Below, piece by piece: positions 55,406-63,917 of a stretch of 64,000 bases of DNA (its first letter is position 1; each line of letters begins with the position of its first letter). The stretch lies in the NCBI RefSeq assembly GCF_014656075.1, contig NZ_BNBS01000027.1, positions 17,664-81,663 on the forward strand. Reading direction: 5' to 3'. Under the pieces are notes generated by a model, which was not told where the DNA came from, did not search any database, and worked only from the letters and a program-made list of their open reading frames with translations. The DNA comes from Streptomyces hydrogenans (GTDB lineage Bacteria; Actinomycetota; Actinomycetes; Streptomycetales; Streptomycetaceae). The position numbers and the translations under genes were made by a program.

Positions 55406-55434
55406 TTGTGCGGGAACGTTCCCGCATCAATACT
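55406..55434 (+). promoter_or_regulatory. Promoter of the ABC importer operon
   Basis: A -35 box TTGTGC (55406-55411), a 17-nt spacer and a -10 box AATACT (55429-55434). The spacer is almost filled by the perfect LacI operator. Confidence 0.55.
55409..55426. promoter_or_regulatory. LacI operator, perfect copy
   Basis: TGCGGGAACGTTCCCGCA, an 18-bp perfect palindrome with the central CG pair typical of LacI-family sites. Confidence 0.8.
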
Positions 55435-55485
55435 CGCTCCATCCCCCCAGCGCCCGTCACTACACCCGTAAAGGGGTGGGTCTGC

Positions 55486-57120
55486 ATGCGCACGCCCAGA
55501 TTCATCGCACTCGCCTGTACCGCCGCCGTCGCGGCCTCCCTCACCGCCTGCTCCGGCGCCACCCAGCCGCAGCAGGGCACCACCGGCGGCGCCGACTTCA
55601 AGGTCTCCCCGACCTCGCCGGCCGCCAAGGGCCCGCTCGACTCCTTCACGTGGTCGCTCTACGCGGAGCCGTACACCCTCGACTACGCCCTCGCGTACGA
55701 CTACCCGCCGAACACCGTGCTCGCCAACGTCTGCGAGCAGCTGCTGCGGGTCACCCCGGACCTGAAGATCGAGCCCGGCCTCGCGGTGAAGTGGACGCGG
55801 CCCGACCCGCGCACCCTCGTCTACACCCTGCGCCCGAACGTGAAGTTCCACGACGGCACGGTCATGACCGCGGACGACGTCGTCGCCTCCCTGAAGCGGC
55901 AGATGGACCCGGCCACCGGCTCCCCGTGGGGCACCGCCTTCAAGACCGTCGACTCCATCGAGAAGAGCGGGCCGCTGGAGGTGACGATCAAGCTCGGCAA
56001 GGCCGACGCCCTCTTCCACGAGATGCTGGCGGCCTCCCCCGGCACCGTCGTCAGCGCCGCCTCCCTCGCCGAGCAGGGCAAGGACTACGGCACCCCCAAG
56101 GGCAAGCTGAACTGCACCGGCCCCTTCTCCCTGGAGAAGTGGGCGCAGGGCGACAGCATCACCCTCAAGAAGAACGCCGACTACTGGGACGAGAAGCTCG
56201 TCGCCAAGTCCGAGTCCGTCAAGTTCACCTTCGTCGAGGACGCCGCCGCCCGCGCCAACGCCTTCCTGTCCGGGACGGCCGACGGCGGCTACATGGTGCC
56301 GTCCGCCTCCTTCGCCCAGCTCCGCAACAGCGGCAAGGGCTCCCTGCTCTTCGGCCCCAACACGGCCGCCGCCGACCTCGCCGTCCTGAACTTCAAGGGC
56401 ACCCTCGGCGACCTCCGGGTCCGCCGCGCGCTGTCGATGGCCCTCGACCGGAAGAACATCGTCAAGGCCGCCGCCGGCGGTGTCGGCGTCCCGGCCAAGG
56501 CCCCCGCGGCGCGCGGCGCCTGGGCGCTCGTCCCCGAGAAGACCGCCACCCACTACGACACGCTGCCCGAGCCCGTCCACGACGTGGCCGGCGCGAAGAA
56601 GCTGGTGGAGGAGGCCAAGGCCACCGGCAAGAAGGTCACCATCGCGACCAGCTCGATGGCCCCCGAGATCAGCGTCCTCGCCAACGCCGTCCAGGCGGCG
56701 GGCCGCGAGATCGGCCTGGACGTCAAGCTCCAGCCGGTCGCCCCCGACGCGTACAGCAGCATCTTCGTCGACCCGGCCGCCCGCGAGGGCCTGGACCTGG
56801 TCATCACCAACGGCTACGACAACACGCCGGACCCGCTGGAGTTCTACCAGTACCTGCGCACCGGCGACTTCGGCAACTACGGCAACTGGTCCGACGCCGA
56901 GTACGACGTCGCCTTCGACCGGGCCAACACCGAGTACGACCCCGCCAAGCGCGCCGACCTGACCGCGAAGGTCCAGGAGATCGCGCTGCGCGAACTGCCG
57001 GTCATCCCGGTGTACGAGGCACCGTTCTCGGTCTTCCTCGGCAAGAGGATCACCGGCGCGCCGACCGGCATCACCCAGCTCTACTACCCGTGGGCCGCGA
57101 CGATCGGGGCCGCTCAGTAA
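55486..57120 (+). CDS. ABC importer substrate-binding lipoprotein (SBP family 5)
   Basis: A protein of 544 residues anchored as a lipoprotein: signal MRTPRFIALACTAAVAASL, then the lipobox LTAC with Cys as first mature residue. The mature part is a family-5 (DppA/OppA) solute-binding protein: DSFTWSLYAEPYTLDYALAYDYPPNTVLANVCEQLLR, the AWTRP-type region VKWTRPDPRTLVYTLRPNVKFHDGTVMTADDVVASL, and a C-terminal lobe with RRALSMALDRKNIVKA. Members bind peptides, nickel or oligosaccharides. The LacI partner favours a carbohydrate. GTAAAGGGGTGGG precedes ATG 55486. Its stop overlaps the next start (TAATG). Confidence 0.93.
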   Translation: MRTPRFIALACTAAVAASLTACSGATQPQQGTTGGADFKVSPTSPAAKGPLDSFTWSLYAEPYTLDYALAYDYPPNTVLANVCEQLLRVTPDLKIEPGLAVKWTRPDPRTLVYTLRPNVKFHDGTVMTADDVVASLKRQMDPATGSPWGTAFKTVDSIEKSGPLEVTIKLGKADALFHEMLAASPGTVVSAASLAEQGKDYGTPKGKLNCTGPFSLEKWAQGDSITLKKNADYWDEKLVAKSESVKFTFVEDAAARANAFLSGTADGGYMVPSASFAQLRNSGKGSLLFGPNTAAADLAVLNFKGTLGDLRVRRALSMALDRKNIVKAAAGGVGVPAKAPAARGAWALVPEKTATHYDTLPEPVHDVAGAKKLVEEAKATGKKVTIATSSMAPEISVLANAVQAAGREIGLDVKLQPVAPDAYSSIFVDPAAREGLDLVITNGYDNTPDPLEFYQYLRTGDFGNYGNWSDAEYDVAFDRANTEYDPAKRADLTAKVQEIALRELPVIPVYEAPFSVFLGKRITGAPTGITQLYYPWAATIGAAQ

Positions 57121-58073
57121 TGACCCGCTTCCTCGTCGGCCGGCTCCTCGGCCTGGTGGCGGTGGTGTTCGTGACCTCGGTCGTCGTCTTCGGCACCATC
57201 CACCTCGCCCCCGGCGACCCGGTCACCTTCCTCCTGCACGGCCGCCCCGCGACTCCCGAGACCGTGGCGGCCCTGCGGGCCGAGCACCACCTGGACGACC
57301 CGCTCCTCGTCCAGTACGGCAAGTGGCTCGGCGGCGTCCTCACCGGCGACCTCGGACGCTCCGCCCAGTACCACCAGGACGTCACCGCACTCCTCGGCTC
57401 GCGGCTGCCGGGCACCGCCCTGCTCGTCGGCTACGCGGCGCTGCTGGTCGCCCTCCTCGGTGTCGGCGCGGGCATCCTCGCCGCGCTCCGCCCCGGCCTC
57501 CTGGACAAGACCGTGCTCATCGGCACCGGCGTGGCCACCGCCACCCCGTCCTTCGTCACGGCCATCGCGCTCGTCTCGGTCTTCTCGGTGCAGCTCGGCT
57601 GGTTCCCCGGGCCGGGCGGCGGGGCCGCCGAGGGCCTGGGCCCCCGGCTGTACCAGCTGACCCTGCCCGCCTTCGCGCTCGCCCTCACCTTCGCGGGCCT
57701 GCTCGCCCGGGTCACCCGCTCCGCGATGCTCGACGAGATGGGTCGCGAGCACGTCGAGGTGGCGCGCGCCCGGGGCGTCGCCGGCCGGGCCGTGGTCCGC
57801 CGGCACGTGCTGCGCAACGCGCTCGGCCCCGTCGTCACGGTCGGCGGCACCATGCTCGCCGGCCTGCTGATCAGCACCGCGATCGTGGAGACCGCCTTCG
57901 ACGTGCCCGGACTCGGCTCGCTGCTCGTGCAGTCGGTCACCGCCCAGGACTTCGCGGTCGTCCAGGCGGTCACCCTGCTCAGCGTCGTGGCCTTCGTCCT
58001 CGTCAACCTCGCGGTCGACCTCCTCGCGCCGCTCATCGACCCCCGTCTCTCCCCCGGGGAAGGCTCCTCATGA
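57120..58073 (+). CDS. ABC importer permease (DppB/OppB type)
   Basis: A membrane protein of 317 residues with six helices. The start TRFLVGRLLGLVAVVFVTSVVVFGTIHLAPGDPV is the hallmark of DppB-like permeases. The coupling loop reads TRSAMLDEMGREHVEVARARGVAGRAVVRRHVLRNALGPVV, carrying the EAA-type signature. It overlaps the genes on both sides by four bases or fewer (TAATG, ATGA), so the complex is made from one mRNA. Confidence 0.94.
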   Translation: MTRFLVGRLLGLVAVVFVTSVVVFGTIHLAPGDPVTFLLHGRPATPETVAALRAEHHLDDPLLVQYGKWLGGVLTGDLGRSAQYHQDVTALLGSRLPGTALLVGYAALLVALLGVGAGILAALRPGLLDKTVLIGTGVATATPSFVTAIALVSVFSVQLGWFPGPGGGAAEGLGPRLYQLTLPAFALALTFAGLLARVTRSAMLDEMGREHVEVARARGVAGRAVVRRHVLRNALGPVVTVGGTMLAGLLISTAIVETAFDVPGLGSLLVQSVTAQDFAVVQAVTLLSVVAFVLVNLAVDLLAPLIDPRLSPGEGSS

Positions 58074-58939
58074 CCACCACCCTCACCACGGTGCCGTACC
58101 GCAGGCCGGGCCTGCGAAGGCTGCGCCTCCTCGGGCAGGGTCCGCTCTTCACGGTCTCGGTCGCGGTGCTCGCGCTGCTCGTCCTCGTCGCCGTGTTCGC
58201 GCCCCTGCTCGCCCCGTACGACCCCGAGGCGCTGGACCTGGGCGCGAGCCTGGTCGGCACCTCCGGCGACCACCTCCTCGGCACCGACCAGTCCGGGCGC
58301 GACATCCTGTCGCGGCTCCTCCACGGCGCCCGCACCGGCCTCCTCGGCCCGCTCCTCGTCGTCGGCGTCTCCACCCTGCTGGGCACCCTCCTCGGCGTGG
58401 TGGCGGCCTGGCGCGGCGGCTGGGCCGACGCGATCGTCTCCCGCTCGATGGACCTGATCTTCTCCATCCCGGGCCTGATGATGGCGATCCTCCTGGTCGC
58501 GGTCACCGGCCCCGGCATGACGGCCCCCGTCATCGCCATGGCCGTCGCGTACACCCCGTACGTGGGCCGGCTGGTGCGCGGCATCGCCCGGCAGGAGAAG
58601 GCGCGGCCGTACATCGAGGCGTACGTGGTGCAGGGCTGGTCCGGCTGGACGGTCTGCGTCCGCCATCTGCTGCCCAACATCGCGCCGACCGTCTTCGCCC
58701 AGTCGGCGATGAACTTCGGCTACACCCTGATGGACCTGGCCGCCCTGTCCTTCCTCGGCTTCGGCGTCCAGCCGCCGACCGCCGACTGGGGAACCATGAT
58801 CAACGAGGGCCAGGGGGCCGTCCTCCAGGGCGCGATGCTGCCGGCGCTCGCGCCGTCCGTCTGCATCGTGCTCGCGGTGGTCGCCTTCGGCATCGTCGGC
58901 GAGGGCCTCGCCGACCGCATCGCACGGCGGGAGAAGTGA
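58070..58939 (+). CDS. ABC importer permease (DppC/OppC type)
   Basis: A protein of 289 residues, the second permease. The N-terminal region contains VFAPLLAPYDPEALDLGASL and HLLGTDQSGRDILSRLLHGARTGLLGPLLVVG, both typical of DppC. The EAA loop is ARQEKARPYIEAYVVQGWSGWTVCVRHLLPNIAPTV. The last helices include DLAALSFLGFGVQPPTADWGTMI. The ATG overlaps the dppB-like stop. The stop overlaps the GTG of the first ATPase (GTGA). Confidence 0.94.
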   Translation: MTTTLTTVPYRRPGLRRLRLLGQGPLFTVSVAVLALLVLVAVFAPLLAPYDPEALDLGASLVGTSGDHLLGTDQSGRDILSRLLHGARTGLLGPLLVVGVSTLLGTLLGVVAAWRGGWADAIVSRSMDLIFSIPGLMMAILLVAVTGPGMTAPVIAMAVAYTPYVGRLVRGIARQEKARPYIEAYVVQGWSGWTVCVRHLLPNIAPTVFAQSAMNFGYTLMDLAALSFLGFGVQPPTADWGTMINEGQGAVLQGAMLPALAPSVCIVLAVVAFGIVGEGLADRIARREK

Positions 58940-59928
58940 ACGCCATGAACCTCTCGACACCCCCGCCCGTCCTGGAGATCGACCGCCTCGAACTGCGGCT
59001 CCCCGACGACCGGGCCGCCCGGCCCATCCTCGACGGCGTCAGCCTGACCGTGCGCGCCGGGGAGACCGTCGGCCTGGTCGGCGAGTCCGGTTCCGGCAAG
59101 TCCGTGGCCTGCCGCAGCGTCCTCGGCCTGCTGCCCAAGGGCTCCCGCACCGCCGGCCAGGTCCGGGTCAACGGCGCCGACGTCCTGACCATGGACCGGG
59201 CCCGGCTGGCCGCGCTGCGGGCCCGCGAGGTCGCGATGGTCTTCCAGGACCCGCGCGCCTCGGTCAACCCGCTGCGCCGGGTGGGCGACTTCCTCACCGA
59301 GGGCCTGCGGGCCTCCGGCACCCCGGCCGCCCGGGCCACCGCCCGCGCCGAGGAACTCCTCGACGCGGTCGGCATCCGCGACCCGCGCGGGGCGCTGCGC
59401 CGCCACCCGCACCAGTTCTCCGGCGGCATGCTCCAGCGGGTCGTCATCGCCGCCGCGCTGGCCGCCGAGCCCGCGCTCCTCGTCGCCGACGAGCCCACCA
59501 CCGCCCTGGACGTCACCACCCAGGCCGAGGTCATCTCGATCCTGGCCCGGCTGCGGGCCGAGCGCGGCACCGGCATGCTCTTCGTCACCCACGACCTGGA
59601 GCTGGCCTCGGCGATCTGCGACCGGGTGTACGTGATGTACGCGGGCCGGATCGTGGAGACCCGGTCCACCGACGAGCTGTTCGACCGCCCCCGCCACCCG
59701 TACACCGCCGGTCTGCTCGCCTGCACCCCCCGGATCGAGGCCGGCGCGCCCGCGCCCCGGCCGATCCCGGGCCGCCCGGTGTCGCTGGCCGAGGCGCCGG
59801 CCGGCTGCCCCTTCGCCGCCCGCTGCGCGCACGCGGTGGCGCGCTGCGCGGAGGAGAAGCCCGAACTGGCACGGCACGGCGAGGGCTTCGCCGCGTGCCT
59901 CCGCGCCGAGGAAGGGATCCGGCTGTGA
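58936..59928 (+). CDS. ABC importer ATPase (DppD/OppD type)
   Basis: A protein of 330 residues. Walker A is GESGSGKS, the Q-loop AMVFQDPRASVNPLRR, the signature FSGGMLQR, Walker B ALLVADEPTTALD and the H-loop LFVTHDLELA. The C-terminal oligopeptide-ATPase extension contains HPYTAGLLACTPRI and the cysteines AGCPFAARCAHAVARCAEEKPEL, which in this family bind an iron-sulfur cluster. The start is either GTG 58936 (overlapping the permease stop) or ATG 58945. Confidence 0.93.
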   Translation: MNAMNLSTPPPVLEIDRLELRLPDDRAARPILDGVSLTVRAGETVGLVGESGSGKSVACRSVLGLLPKGSRTAGQVRVNGADVLTMDRARLAALRAREVAMVFQDPRASVNPLRRVGDFLTEGLRASGTPAARATARAEELLDAVGIRDPRGALRRHPHQFSGGMLQRVVIAAALAAEPALLVADEPTTALDVTTQAEVISILARLRAERGTGMLFVTHDLELASAICDRVYVMYAGRIVETRSTDELFDRPRHPYTAGLLACTPRIEAGAPAPRPIPGRPVSLAEAPAGCPFAARCAHAVARCAEEKPELARHGEGFAACLRAEEGIRL

Positions 59929-60728
59929 CGACCGTCGTGGAGAAGGGGCTCGTCGTCGACGGGCTGCGCAAGCGGTACGGCGACCACCTGGCCGTGGACG
60001 GCGTGTCGTTCGCCCTCCCGGCGGGCGGTTCGCTGGCGATCGTCGGGGAGTCCGGCAGCGGCAAGACGACCACGGTCCGGATGCTGGTCGGCCTGGAGCG
60101 CGCCGACGGCGGCACGGTCCGCCTCGACGGTAAGGACCGCTCGGCCCGCCCCCGGAACCGCGCCGAACGCCTGGCCCGGGCCCGGGACGTCCAGATGGTC
60201 TTCCAGGACCCGTACCTGTCGCTGGACCCGCGGATATCGGTGAGCGGCTGCCTCGACGAGGTGCTGCGGCTGCACACCTCGCTGGACGCCGCCGCCCGCC
60301 GGGCCCGGGTGGCCGACCTCCTCGACCGGGTCGGGCTCGGCGCCCGCGAGGCGGCCGCCCTGCCCCGGGGCCTGTCCGGCGGCCAGCGGCAGCGGGTGGC
60401 GATCGCCCGCGCGCTCGCCGTGGAGCCCCGCGTGCTGGTCCTGGACGAGGCGGTCGCGGCCCTCGACGTGTCGATCCAGGCGCAGATCCTGGACCTGCTC
60501 CGGGAGATCCGCCGCGAGGCCGGCATCGGCTACCTCTTCGTCACCCACGACCTGGCGGTGGTGCGGCACGTCGCGGACGACGTGCTGGTCCTGAAGTCGG
60601 GGCAGGTGGTGGAGTCCGGTCCGGTGGACCGCGTCCTCGGCGCTCCCGAGCACCCGTACACCCGGCTCCTGCTGAACTCGGTGCCGCGACGCGGCTGGGA
60701 TCCGGCGGCGGTGACGGACCGGTTCTGA
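59925..60728 (+). CDS. ABC importer ATPase (DppF/OppF type)
   Basis: A protein of 267 residues, the second ATPase. Walker A is GESGSGKT, the Q-loop MVFQDPYLSLDPR, the signature LSGGQRQRVAIARALAVEP, Walker B VLVLDEAVAALD (with Ala after Asp-Glu) and the H-loop LFVTHDLAVVRHVADD. The short C-terminus HPYTRLLLNSVPRRGW lacks the iron-sulfur cysteines. The GTG start overlaps the previous stop (GTGA). Its last codons and stop are duplicated just downstream as part of a 14-nt-periodic repeat. Confidence 0.93.
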   Translation: MTTVVEKGLVVDGLRKRYGDHLAVDGVSFALPAGGSLAIVGESGSGKTTTVRMLVGLERADGGTVRLDGKDRSARPRNRAERLARARDVQMVFQDPYLSLDPRISVSGCLDEVLRLHTSLDAAARRARVADLLDRVGLGAREAAALPRGLSGGQRQRVAIARALAVEPRVLVLDEAVAALDVSIQAQILDLLREIRREAGIGYLFVTHDLAVVRHVADDVLVLKSGQVVESGPVDRVLGAPEHPYTRLLLNSVPRRGWDPAAVTDRF

Positions 60729-60799
60729 CGGACCGCGTGTGGCGGACCGGTTCTGACGGACCGCGTGTGGCGAGCCGGGTGTGGCGGACCGGATGTGGC
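60716..60799 (+). repeat. 14/28-nt tandem repeat spanning the importer operon end
   Basis: Six 14-nt units from 60716: GGACCGGTTCTGAC and GGACCGCGTGTGGC, the same pair again (exact 28-nt duplication), then two variants ending GTGTGGC and ATGTGGC. The first pair contains the last codons and the stop of the ATPase gene, so the stop region was copied. Confidence 0.9.
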
Positions 60800-60881
60800 G
60801 CGCGGCTCCGGGGCCGGACCCGGTCGTGATGCCGTCGGGGGGGCGGCGTCACGGCCGGGCACACCGCCTTCGCCGCCCGCC

Positions 60882-61433
60882 TCACTCGGCCGGGCCCGCC
60901 ACCGTCTCGATGGGCGGGAGCGGCCGGCGCTCCGCGCGGGTCGGGGCGGCCAGTTCCTCCGGTGGTTCCGCGCCGTCCCTCACCGCCTCGACGTACGCCC
61001 TCGCCTCGCGCGGGCCGAGGCGGGGCGCCCGCCGGCGCAGGTGGGCCATCGCGGCCACCGCGCCCCGGGAGCGGACGAGTCCGCGTACGGCGGCGGCGAG
61101 CGGGTCGGGCGGCCGGACGCCCCGCACCTCGGTGAGGTACTGCTCCTCCCAGCCCTCGTCGTCCCACCGGACCGCGGGGACGAAGTGGAGGCTCCCGTCC
61201 TGCCGGTCCACCAGGTAGTGGCCGCCGACGAAGCTGCCGCGCGGGCCGTCGCCCCGGGCCTGTTCCGCCGAGCGCCAGAAGACGAGCCAGCCGACCGCCC
61301 GTTCCTCCACGTGATAGAGGTCGGGCGTCGGCGGGGAACCCTCCCACGGCCAGGTCGGCAGGTCCCGGGCGAGGAAGGATCCGACGAGCGCGACCGCGCG
61401 TTCCCTGGAGATCACCAGGTCATCATTCCGCAC
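60882..61433 (-). CDS. YrhB-domain / Imm35-like protein
   Basis: A protein of 183 residues. The central part, RAVGWLVFWRSAEQARGDG and SFVGGHYLVDRQDGSLHFVPAVRWDDEGWEEQYLTEV, looks like the small YrhB/Imm35 domain (G-W-x-x-F-W and a GG-x-x-x-VD-x-x-DG motif), a fold used by several immunity-type proteins. A C-terminal helical stretch is of unknown role. No toxin gene is adjacent. The GTG start at 61433 overlaps the end of the hydrolase gene by 11 bases, so it is translated from the same message; GTG 61415 is an alternative. Confidence 0.7.
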   Translation of the reverse strand: MRNDDLVISRERAVALVGSFLARDLPTWPWEGSPPTPDLYHVEERAVGWLVFWRSAEQARGDGPRGSFVGGHYLVDRQDGSLHFVPAVRWDDEGWEEQYLTEVRGVRPPDPLAAAVRGLVRSRGAVAAMAHLRRRAPRLGPREARAYVEAVRDGAEPPEELAAPTRAERRPLPPIETVAGPAE

Positions 61434-62895
61434 CCGTCACGCGGTCCAGCACGGCCCGGACCGAGCGGGCGACGGCGTCCCGGGACGCGTCCGTGCGGTC
61501 GAGGGCCTCGAAGCCGTGCCGGCCGTCCGGCACGTCGACGATCTCCACGTCCGTGCCGTGCTTCCCGGCGGCGGCGAGGAACGCCTCCACCGTCGCCGCG
61601 AACGCCGGGTGTTCCCGGCCGGCGCGGACCAGGACCACGGGCAGGGTCCCGGCGCCCGCGAGCGCGTCGACCGGGCGGAAGCGCGACTCGACGGTCTCCC
61701 AGCCGGGCGGCGCGGCGAGGACCGGGTACGAGAGGGCGAGGCAGCGCAGCCACGGCGGGGGCTCCGCCAGCCAGTGCGCGGCGAGCAGACCGCCGCCGGA
61801 GAAGATCCAGACCGCGATCCGGTCCGGGTCGACCCGGGGGTGGGCGCGCAGCCGTCGCAGCGCCTCGGAGATGTCCCCGGCGGCGCGGGCGTAGTCGGTC
61901 AGGGCGTACAGCCGGTGGTCGACGGTGGCGCCGACGACGCCGAGTGCGGCCAGGTGGCGGGCGTAGCCCCGGTAGAAGGGGGTGTCGCGCGGAGTGGGGA
62001 CGCGGTCCGCGTCGACGGGCCCTCCGTGGACGAAGAGGACGGCCGGCCGGCGTCCCTCCGCGTCCGGCGCGTACACGTCGAGCCTGCCGTGCCGCTCGTG
62101 CGGGACCTCCGGAGTCGGCAGCAGGAACTCCTGCCGCTCGTAGGAGGGCTGGTCCTCCCCGAGGGTGATCCGCTGCCCCTCCCCCGCGGCGGCCCGCAGA
62201 AGCAGGCCGGTGAGTTCGGCCGGGTGCGAGAGCATCGGCCAGTGCCCCGCGGCGAGTTCGAAGAAGGCGTAGCCGGGCCCGGCCAGCTTCCTGAGGTGCG
62301 GCGGGCCGGTGCGGACCAGCATCTCGACGACGTCGACGCCCGGGCCGTCGGCCGTGCACATGACCGCGGCGGCCGGTACCCGCTCCACCTCGTCGCCGAG
62401 CCGGAGGGGTTCGGTGAGGGTGCCCGCCGGCTGCGGCGCCGCCAGCCGGTCCAGGCGCTCCAGGTCCTCGGCGGAGAGCCCGTCGAGGCTCCCCCAGCGC
62501 GACCACTCCGCGCCCCGGGGCGGCGGCAGCGGCGAGGTGTCGTGGCCGAGCCGGTCGCGGACGGCCTCGTCGCGGACCAGGAGCAGGGCGGGGTCCCCGT
62601 CCGAGGGGAGCCCGGCGGCGACGTACACCACCCGGGAGACCCGGTCCGCCCGCAGGCCGGCGGCGCCGAGCACGGGGTGGATGCCGTAGTCGTGTCCGAC
62701 GAGGACCACCTCCGGCTCGTCGATCCGGTCGAGGAGCGCGGTCAACTCCCCGATGTGCGTACCGAGTCCGGCCTCCGGGTCGACGTCCAGGGTCACCGGG
62801 TGCGCGGTGGCCCCGGCCTCCCGCAGCCGCTCCGCGACCCCGTCCCACACCCATCCGCCGGTGAACGCCCCTCCCACCAGTACGAACGCCGTCAT
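61423..62895 (-). CDS. Fused double alpha/beta-hydrolase
   Basis: A protein of 490 residues made of two different alpha/beta-hydrolases. Domain one (about 1-235) begins TAFVLVGGAFTGGWVWDGVAERLREAGATAHPVTL like hydroxynitrile-lyase/EstC-type esterases. Its nucleophile elbow reads VLVGHDYG, with Asp instead of Ser, and its catalytic His is in AAGHWPML. Domain two (about 250-490) resembles carboxylesterase/BD-FAE proteins: oxyanion HGGPVDADR, elbow IFSGGGLLAA, His in DGRHGFE. GAGGAGG precedes ATG 62895. It is driven by a MerR-type promoter and diverges from the MerR gene. Confidence 0.85.
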   Translation of the reverse strand: MTAFVLVGGAFTGGWVWDGVAERLREAGATAHPVTLDVDPEAGLGTHIGELTALLDRIDEPEVVLVGHDYGIHPVLGAAGLRADRVSRVVYVAAGLPSDGDPALLLVRDEAVRDRLGHDTSPLPPPRGAEWSRWGSLDGLSAEDLERLDRLAAPQPAGTLTEPLRLGDEVERVPAAAVMCTADGPGVDVVEMLVRTGPPHLRKLAGPGYAFFELAAGHWPMLSHPAELTGLLLRAAAGEGQRITLGEDQPSYERQEFLLPTPEVPHERHGRLDVYAPDAEGRRPAVLFVHGGPVDADRVPTPRDTPFYRGYARHLAALGVVGATVDHRLYALTDYARAAGDISEALRRLRAHPRVDPDRIAVWIFSGGGLLAAHWLAEPPPWLRCLALSYPVLAAPPGWETVESRFRPVDALAGAGTLPVVLVRAGREHPAFAATVEAFLAAAGKHGTDVEIVDVPDGRHGFEALDRTDASRDAVARSVRAVLDRVTGAE

Positions 62896-62935
62896 CGTCG
62901 CCTCCTCGCGTCTCGTGGCCCCAGCGGCCTCCGGC

Positions 62936-62966
62936 AGACTAGGAACTCCCCCAGGGGGAGATTCCA
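62936..62966 (-). promoter_or_regulatory. MerR-type promoter with dyad in a 19-bp spacer
   Basis: On the minus strand: TGGAAT (62966-62961), 19-nt spacer, TAGTCT (62941-62936). The spacer holds CTCCCCC-a-GGGGGAG (62946-62960). A long spacer with a central dyad is the hallmark of promoters activated by MerR proteins through DNA distortion. Confidence 0.65.
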
Positions 62967-63007
62967 CCCCGGACCCGAAGGGCCGGGGCCGGCTGCGGGA
63001 GGTGCGC

Positions 63008-63916
63008 GTGACGGACGGGGACGGGACGTGGAGCATCGGTGAGCTGGCCGGGCGGGCCGGGGTCACGGTGAAGACGGTGCGGTACTACTCGGACCGGGGG
63101 CTGCTCCCGGAGGCGGGGCGCAGCGGCGGCGGGCACCGGCGGTACGGCCCGGAGGCGCTCGTGCGGCTGCGGGAGATCCGCTCCCTGCGGGGCCTGGGCC
63201 TCGGCGTGCCGGAGGTGGAGCGGGCGCTGGAGGACGACGGCCGGCTGGCGGACGTGGTCGCCGGGGAGCTGGCGGGCGTGGCGCGCGAGCGGGCCGCGCT
63301 GGCGTGGCGGGAGGCGTCGCTGCGGCTCCTTTCGGAGTGCGGCCCGGAGGAACGGGCCGAGCTGCTGCCCCTGTTGGGCGCCGCCGCGCTGCCGCCCGAG
63401 CCGGACGCGGTGGTCCGGTTCTGGCGGCGGTCGCTGCCCGTCCGGCTGCCCGCGCCGCTGGTGGCGCGGGTCCTCGACGAGGTGGTGCCGGTGGCCCCGG
63501 CCGAGCCGACGCCGGAGCAGGTACGGGCCTTCGCCCGGCTGCGGGCGCTGGTCTGCGACCTCCGGCCCGGCCGGGCGCCGGGTCCGCCGCTGCCGGGCGA
63601 GCGGTACCGTCCCGCGGTCCTGTACGAGGGGCTGGGCGAGGCGTACGACCTGGCGGGGGCGGAGGTGCGGGCGGGGCGGGCGCCCGGCGGCCGGGACGCC
63701 CTGGACTGCTTCGCCGGGGCGTACGCCGTGGCCCTCGCCACCTCCGACTCCCCCGCGTTCCGCAGGAGGCTCGTCGGGCTGCTCGGCCGGGAGAGCACGG
63801 CGGTGATGGCCCGGTACTGGAAGCTGGTCGTGCCGCTGCTCCCGGCGGACCGGCCCGGCCTCGGCCTCCTGCACCACCACCTCACGGAGGCCCTGGCCGC
63901 GTCCGTCGCCGACTGA
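63008..63916 (+). CDS. MerR-family regulator with long C-terminal domain
   Basis: A protein of 302 residues. The N-terminal winged helix is typical: WSIGELAGRAGVTVKTVRYYSDRGLLPEAGRSGGGHRRYGPEALVRLREIRSLRGLGLGVPEVERALED. The C-terminal ~200 residues are helical, with no metal-binding Cys cluster and no clear GyrI-like ligand domain, so the inducer is probably an organic compound. GGGAGG lies directly before GTG 63008. It diverges from the fused hydrolase gene, whose promoter has a MerR-type dyad. It is followed by a three-copy 15-nt repeat. Confidence 0.88.
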   Translation: MTDGDGTWSIGELAGRAGVTVKTVRYYSDRGLLPEAGRSGGGHRRYGPEALVRLREIRSLRGLGLGVPEVERALEDDGRLADVVAGELAGVARERAALAWREASLRLLSECGPEERAELLPLLGAAALPPEPDAVVRFWRRSLPVRLPAPLVARVLDEVVPVAPAEPTPEQVRAFARLRALVCDLRPGRAPGPPLPGERYRPAVLYEGLGEAYDLAGAEVRAGRAPGGRDALDCFAGAYAVALATSDSPAFRRRLVGLLGRESTAVMARYWKLVVPLLPADRPGLGLLHHHLTEALAASVAD

Positions 63917-63917
63917 C

